Shown piece by piece: positions 58,901 to 64,000 of a DNA stretch of 64,000 bases. This stretch comes from Buxus sempervirens (lineage: Eukaryota; Streptophyta; Magnoliopsida; Buxales; Buxaceae): NCBI GenBank assembly GCA_947561395.2, contig OX387193.1, forward strand, positions 28,390,276-28,454,275, written 5' to 3'. Each line of letters begins with the position of its first letter. The first letter of the stretch is position 1. Both the position numbers and the translations under genes were made by a program. Below the pieces are notes generated by a model. It was not told where the DNA came from. It ran no database searches and was given only the letters and a program-made list of their open reading frames with translations.

Positions 58901-61900
58901 TGTCCCAGGAGTGGTTGACTGGCAGCAAACTGTAACCTTTGTCATTTTTGTGCAAAGTGGCTATGCTCAAACTGGAAGCTGCATTCTGACACTATCAGCC
59001 AAAGGCTTTTACCATTGTGCCAAATGATGGTCCCTTGAAAGAAATTAGCAGCCATAATATATCAGAATGCAAGACCAAGGTACGGGGCCAATCGTTACAT
59101 GTGTTGGAGGGAGAGACTACTACATTGGGAACACAGTGTTCAAACTCCAAGCAATGCTGGTACAAGTGTAAGAAATCAAATGATAACATAAATCATTCCA
59201 TTTTTTCAAATTTGGGGACCCAAATGATAAAGTTTTTGACTATAGCAGAAATTCCAACATTGCAGCTTGTAGGAACTCATGGTTGAAGGTGAAGAATGTT
59301 ATCGTAAGGGGGAGTTTGATAAGTAATTAGCTGATGGTGAAAGTTCTAATGTCAAAGAGTAGCCCTTGTTATACAAAGACCTTGATTTTGCCTGAACATG
59401 AAAATAACAATGATTGGTTGAATAACAGCACAGGTTTCTATGGAACATGCACAATCATAGTGGTAATTATTTTTTTTGATAAGTCATAGTGGTAAGTATA
59501 AGTATTTGATATCTGAAGAAGCTGTTGAAAAGCTCAAGCAGGATGTGGACAAGCATACTTGGCCTTCTATCCAAATGATGTCATGTAGCGTTTTCTTTTG
59601 GTAGGAAATATTATGACAATTTATGATTTGATGCTGCAGTTGACATACGTAGTCATATGTTGTTGGAGGGGTCATGTCAGTATGTTCGCAATATCACTCA
59701 TGATAAGAGAAAAAATCCTTTACATTTTGAAAGATAATATCAAATAACTTTGTAACCTATGAGACAAGGAGTTTTTCCTAAGCCTAGGCAAGAGGGTTGA
59801 ATTTTCTATGTATTGCTGTATTTGTTTAAGAGCCAAATAGAGTGGTATGATATATGACTTTGTATTATGATATAGTGTGCTAGCTTGTGTGATGACCAAA
59901 GATTAGTTGAAGAATATGTGAATGTTCCACCAAATGGTTGTAATTTGGTTTCGTGGTAGTGAGGGGTATATAACAATATGTAGACCTCATTATGGAATTT
60001 AACCTAATATGGCGGCATAATGAATGAGATTAAAAGAGCATGAAGGGGCTAGCAGGTTGGGAAGTCATTGGAGAAGGTTTAAATGGAGAACCGAAGCCTG
60101 TTGCTTCACTTGCATCATTGATGCCAAAAATGATGGGATGCAATGTAAAGAGTGTGTGCAGACATTAAAGCTTTTAATTTTGATCAAATACTGTTTTTCC
60201 ATATAATAGTTAGATGATATATTGGACATGTAATCAAATGCTAAGTTTTTATTTTTATTTTTTTATTAAATAAAGGGCCATAACTTGGTGCCAACTCTGC
60301 TTGGTTTATGGTAATGTACTGTGATGATATTGTGATGTGCCTCGCTCCAAGAACACTTATGAGCAACATTAACAAGAAGTTTTTGAAGTTTCTCGAGGTG
60401 TCTGGTATTTGAACTAAATGAAATGCAGATGTATGACAAACAGCATAGAATTTCTTGGATGTCTGCTTCACAGGTAAATGTAGGTGAAAGCTATCCTTGA
60501 ATGGCCAACTTCAATGGGCCCAGGTGTCAGAAGATAGATTATAAATGGTGAAGAATATTTCAGAGGTAGATGCACTTGATAATAGCTGCTGTAGATTTTG
60601 AGGTGTTTGAGGTAGATTGTGATACAATTAAAAGTTGTCATTGGAGTTGACGGAAGTCAAGAAAGCAAGCCAATACTGCTCTTTTGTAAGAAGCAAACAG
60701 GGTAAGAACCAAATACTCCAAATATGAGACAAAGTTTTTATGCTGAATGCTAGAGTAGTATCATTGGCATTGTGAGTTTACTGGGGGGGGGGGGGTGGGT
60801 GTCGTGTTGGCGCGGCCTGGTGGGGTGGGTTGGGGTTTATTTTGAATACCAAGAATAGATAATTGAAGTACATCAAGAGTGACCATATTCGTCATGGTCT
60901 ATTTGAGATTGTATGGATATAATCAATATGGTGCCAATTCCAACTTGAGGATAGGGTTGCTTATTGGGCTAGGCCGGCACAGGCATGGCATGGCCCAGCA
61001 CGCTTAAAGTGTGCCCGTACCCGGCTTGCATGGGTCATGCCATGCCCAAGGGCCCGGGCACACGGTCCGCTAGGGCGGCACGGCCTGCGTCAAGCGGGCC
61101 AGTAGGGCCATGCTCTCGTGCTGGCCCGCTTGGCACGCAAACAGCTAGCCGTTTTTTACCTCTCAAAAAAGTGATTTTTTTCCTTCTTTTTTACAATTTT
61201 ACCCCCCCCCCCCCCCCCTCCAACAGCCATATAACAGTGATATTAGGGGGGTATACTTGTAATTGACTGTAAATGACCATTTCCACCCTTCTAACATCCA
61301 TATTTGAGGGTAGAAGTGGTAAAAAGCCACTTTTGGTTTTCTATAAATATGCTTAACCCTTCTCACTTCCAACTACACCTCTTCTACAATCTCTCTTACT
61401 CTCTTTATCTTTGTAGCTATCAAGTAATAGTTAATTTTTTTAAATTGCTCAAGCATCAAAGGTGGGAAGTGGACTCTGGAGATTGAAGGCTTCAACTGCA
61501 AAGAAACATATTTTTTTACTTTTTTTTCCATTTTCTCCATTTTTTTTTTTGCAAAAAAAGAACCCAGTATGTGTAAGACATTTTTGTGAATAATAAACAT
61601 ATTTTTTTAGAATTTTTTATTTTTATACTATTTTTTTCCATTTTCTCCAATTTTTTTGCAAGAAAAGAACCCAAGCCTGCAGGCGGCCCGCCAGGTACTG
61701 CACGATAGGGCCCAGCCCTAGCCGTGCCACGGGCTGGGCTGTGCCTGGGTTTTCCTTGACGGACCAGGCACAGCACGGTCCGTCAAGGAGGCAGACCGTG
61801 CCCGTGGCCCGTGGCCCGCTAGACATGGGCTAATCATGCCCGTGCCATGCCGGGCCGGCCCGTTAAGCAACCTTACTTGAGGACATTAGCAGGAAAGCTG

Positions 61901-63295
61901 AATCTTGGCTGGACATTTTATCTGTCTATAAGCATGTTCAAGTGAAAAGAGAAGCCACCAACATTTGATGGACATTGTTGGAAGTTATAGTTCAAAGTGG
62001 AAAACTATGTGGACAGTTTTTTGATGGGAAGAGGTACAGCAAGCTGACTTAAGCAAAAAAGCGTCTACGTTTTGGAGAAAATATATGACGGCATACATCA
62101 ACTAAGATTGCATGTTGGAACTTTAGATATTCTTATTGTCAAGCACCTTGTACCATATAAAGGACACAGTTGTAGTGATTATGGCGATCATAAATTGAGG
62201 ATGACTCCCCATTGAGGGAGATTGATGCAATCTTGGTAGCCACTGGTTTCTTGCAAATTGGAACCACCTGAAGGAACCCATAAAGCAATGAAATTGATGA
62301 TTTGTGCCTACTATTTTTATGTCCTAAGATTATTTCCTTGCTTTCGTCGAGGCTTTCCATTAATCCATTCGTGCATTTTTTTTCTCTCTGAAAAGGAGGC
62401 TTTTGTTTTATGTTGTGTCCAGGAGTAGTGTTTTGTCATGTTTTATTCATTTAAAAGTCATGTGCTGTTCTAAGTAGAGTTTTGGTTAACCAGTTACCTT
62501 TAGCCATTTATAGGTGTAGATTCTAGATCTAATTTCTTTAGGGTTTGTAGGAGAACATATAAGTATCTGTGGAACTTTTTGTCTCCCTTACTCTCTTAAT
62601 ACCACCAGTGGGCTGGTACACTCTTTGTATAAAGCATCATAGACAAACTTATATTGAATAGTCAGAATCTTTTTTTCATTTGTCATGAACTCACATTCTT
62701 AAACATTTTTCTTTTGTTAAATAATATACTTTTGTCACGTATCTTATCTGTTTTTTTTTAATGCAATGGTGTTCCTTGTCAACCATGAGAGTTGTCATTT
62801 GTCTTTTGTTTTATAATAATGATTAAATTTTCTAAAATCTGATGCTTTCATACTGTGCGTCAGTGTTTGCCTTGCTGCATGATTCTGTTAAAGTTCTTAG
62901 CTTCATTTCTTTTATCTGCATTTCTGGATTACATTAATGGTTGCTGAAGTGATTGTATTTTAGCCTGACTAGCAGTAATATACTACTATGTCTCCGAGCA
63001 GGATCGAACTGCCTTTCTCTTTTTCCTTTTCCCATCGGTGCTGATTATTCTAGGATATTTTTTTTGGGATGGATGCTTGCCAGCACTGCCAGTCCAGCTG
63101 TACCAGGTATGAAATATCTGTTAAAATTTTTTCTTGCATGCCAAATTAAACTCAGGTTTTATCTAAATCTAGTTTAAAATTTATCTGAATTCATTACTGA
63201 ATATACCACTTTCAGGTCTGGCTGCTATTCCTCTATATTTGCTTGGCATTGCGAGAGAACATATTGAGAGTGAATGGAAGTGATATTCGTCCATG
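55960..63295 (+). CDS. TMEM120/TMPIT-like membrane protein, exons 1-5 (runs off the window)
   Basis: Exons 55960-56190, 56553-56631, 56779-56873, 63002-63106 and 63216-63295 join without a stop into the first 196 codons. All visible introns are GT-AG, and phases agree. Residues 1-77 form a soluble coiled-coil-like helix (RNLAEEVSRVAELTKQLEDSAASLISRISAEEQALSQRALAL). Conserved family segments follow: ARCIITDGDVASFLPSKDHG, RFLRMFIGPINVRATRKDIQFKVKEEYNNYR, a first membrane helix with DRTAFLF...FWDGCLPALPVQLYQ, and WLLFLYICLALRENILRVNGSDIRPW. The last exon ends inside a tryptophan codon; the next would begin with the WIYHHY region. The animal homologue is a multi-pass membrane protein whose fold resembles fatty-acid elongases and binds coenzyme A; the plant role is not established. 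Intron 3 is 6.1 kb and holds transposon debris. This is the only gene here that looks intact. Confidence 0.92.
58400..62650 (+). mobile_element. Possible degenerate copia-type relic in intron 3
   Basis: Weak signals only. A knuckle-like stretch (QCWYKCKKS) is at about 59149-59180. A 'gggggagtttgat' tract is at 59309. 'acattgttggaagttatagttc' at about 61971 resembles a copia LTR start. A stretch ending about 62650 (tataagtatctgtgg, ctcttaataccacagtggg-like) resembles an LTR 3' half. No frame is intact. The rest of the intron (56874-58400 and 62650-63001) shows nothing recognisable. Confidence 0.3.
60952..61875. mobile_element. Non-autonomous hAT element in intron 3
   Basis: Ends TAGGGTTGCTTATTGGGC and GCCCGTTAAGCAACCTTA are inverted repeats. 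The flanks are identical cttgagga (60944-60951 and 61876-61883). Subterminal regions are very GC-rich (ggcacggcc, ggcccg palindromes) and the middle is A/T-rich with a poly-C run (61202-61218). No transposase. Confidence 0.92.
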
Positions 63296-64000
63296 GTAAT
63301 TGAATATTAAAATTTTTATTCTTTTCAGTTGTTATATTTAATAGGGTGCCTATTCTGCTCCTTGTGCTTTTTTATTTTATTTTTTATATTGGTAATGGAA
63401 TTACTATATATAATAAACATGCACAAATACAAACATAATCAACCGTTAAGTACACAACCCACGAGAGGTGGGATGCACCTAACCATAAAACAAAAACAGA
63501 AACCCAGCCCCTACTACTCAAGTTACATATAGCTACACTATCAACACCTCCCAATTTCTAACAAGATCCCCTAAACCATAATCTCGAAACACCGGTGTAA
63601 CCAAAGACTAGAACGCTGCAACCCCAAAAACTGCATAAAAAAATAGCCTCAGGACTCATGAAAACCTCATCAAACCAACCTTTTTCCCAGCTTTGCTTGG
63701 GATGTAAACATTAAAGGTTATGCTTCGGACCTTGGATTTGGGAAGAAAAAGCAAATAAAATAAAATAGCAAAAGAAAAGAAATGATCTATATTGTCTGGA
63801 TTAGATGAGAAATTAAAGAAAGAAAGGTTTATTTTGATGATTTCCGACAAATTTTTCAATAAGAGCTCATATATTCCAGCAAGGTTGGTTGATGCTACTA
63901 GAAGCTAAAAGAGCTTGCCATTCAAACTTTCTACCTATCAAAGTGGGTGGGTCGGGATGCCAGGGCAAGGTTCTGATCTCCAAATATAAAATTTTTTAAC
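63296..64000 (+). other. Start of intron 5 of the TMEM120-like gene
   Basis: It begins with a GTAATT donor. A/T-rich, with no exon, repeat or ORF that I can support up to the window edge. Confidence 0.6.

Overview
This is nuclear DNA from a flowering plant with a repeat-rich genome. The evidence is plant-type Ty1/copia, Ty3/gypsy, LINE, CACTA and hAT elements, GT-AG introns, and exons of plant gene families. The species cannot be named from the window. No tRNA, rRNA or CRISPR locus was seen.

Layout. (1) 1-1583: the 3' part of a long LTR (E) that carries an array of hairpins with a conserved loop; it interrupts element A. (2) 1584-20003: a minus-strand Tat/Ogre-type gypsy element (A). It has gag, the start of protease, a long leader with a 77-bp tandem repeat, a PBS and a 2.4-kb LTR. 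A 10,016-bp SIRE/Maximus-like copia element (3667-13682, target duplication ATGCC) is inserted in its gag. The copia element has an extra env-like ORF with its own promoter-like sequence. (3) 20004-27093: the remains of a minus-strand CACTA element with a deletion-fused TNP2 pseudogene and a hAT insertion. (4) 27094-32688: a non-transposon island with two adjacent minus-strand pseudogenes, a NIK-type LRR receptor kinase and a BEE/CIB-type bHLH factor. CACTA sits in the kinase's last intron. (5) 32689-45167: a plus-strand Tat-lineage gypsy element (B) with gag, protease, RT, RNase H and a second RNase H. It is interrupted by a hAT element (37131-37875) and a 3.7-kb solo LTR (F). (6) 45168-51423: a long TGTAAC-type LTR (C) with another solo LTR (D) inside. 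(7) 51424-54045: an LTR fragment, a 5'-truncated L1-type LINE and a copia LTR/PBS remnant. (8) 54046-64000: the only apparently intact host gene, a TMEM120/TMPIT-like membrane protein. Five exons are visible, two MITEs lie upstream, and one 6.1-kb intron is filled with transposon debris. The gene runs off the right edge.

The most unusual signal is a structural theme. Most LTR families here carry serial copies of short, mostly GC-rich hairpins with family-specific sequence. In E, one 17-19 nt core recurs seven times between inverted arms that differ from unit to unit but still pair. In the copia element, the LTR promoter-proximal block is repeated just upstream of a TATA box preceding the env-like ORF. 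Coding decay in the elements is mostly by premature stops of the kind expected from methyl-cytosine deamination.
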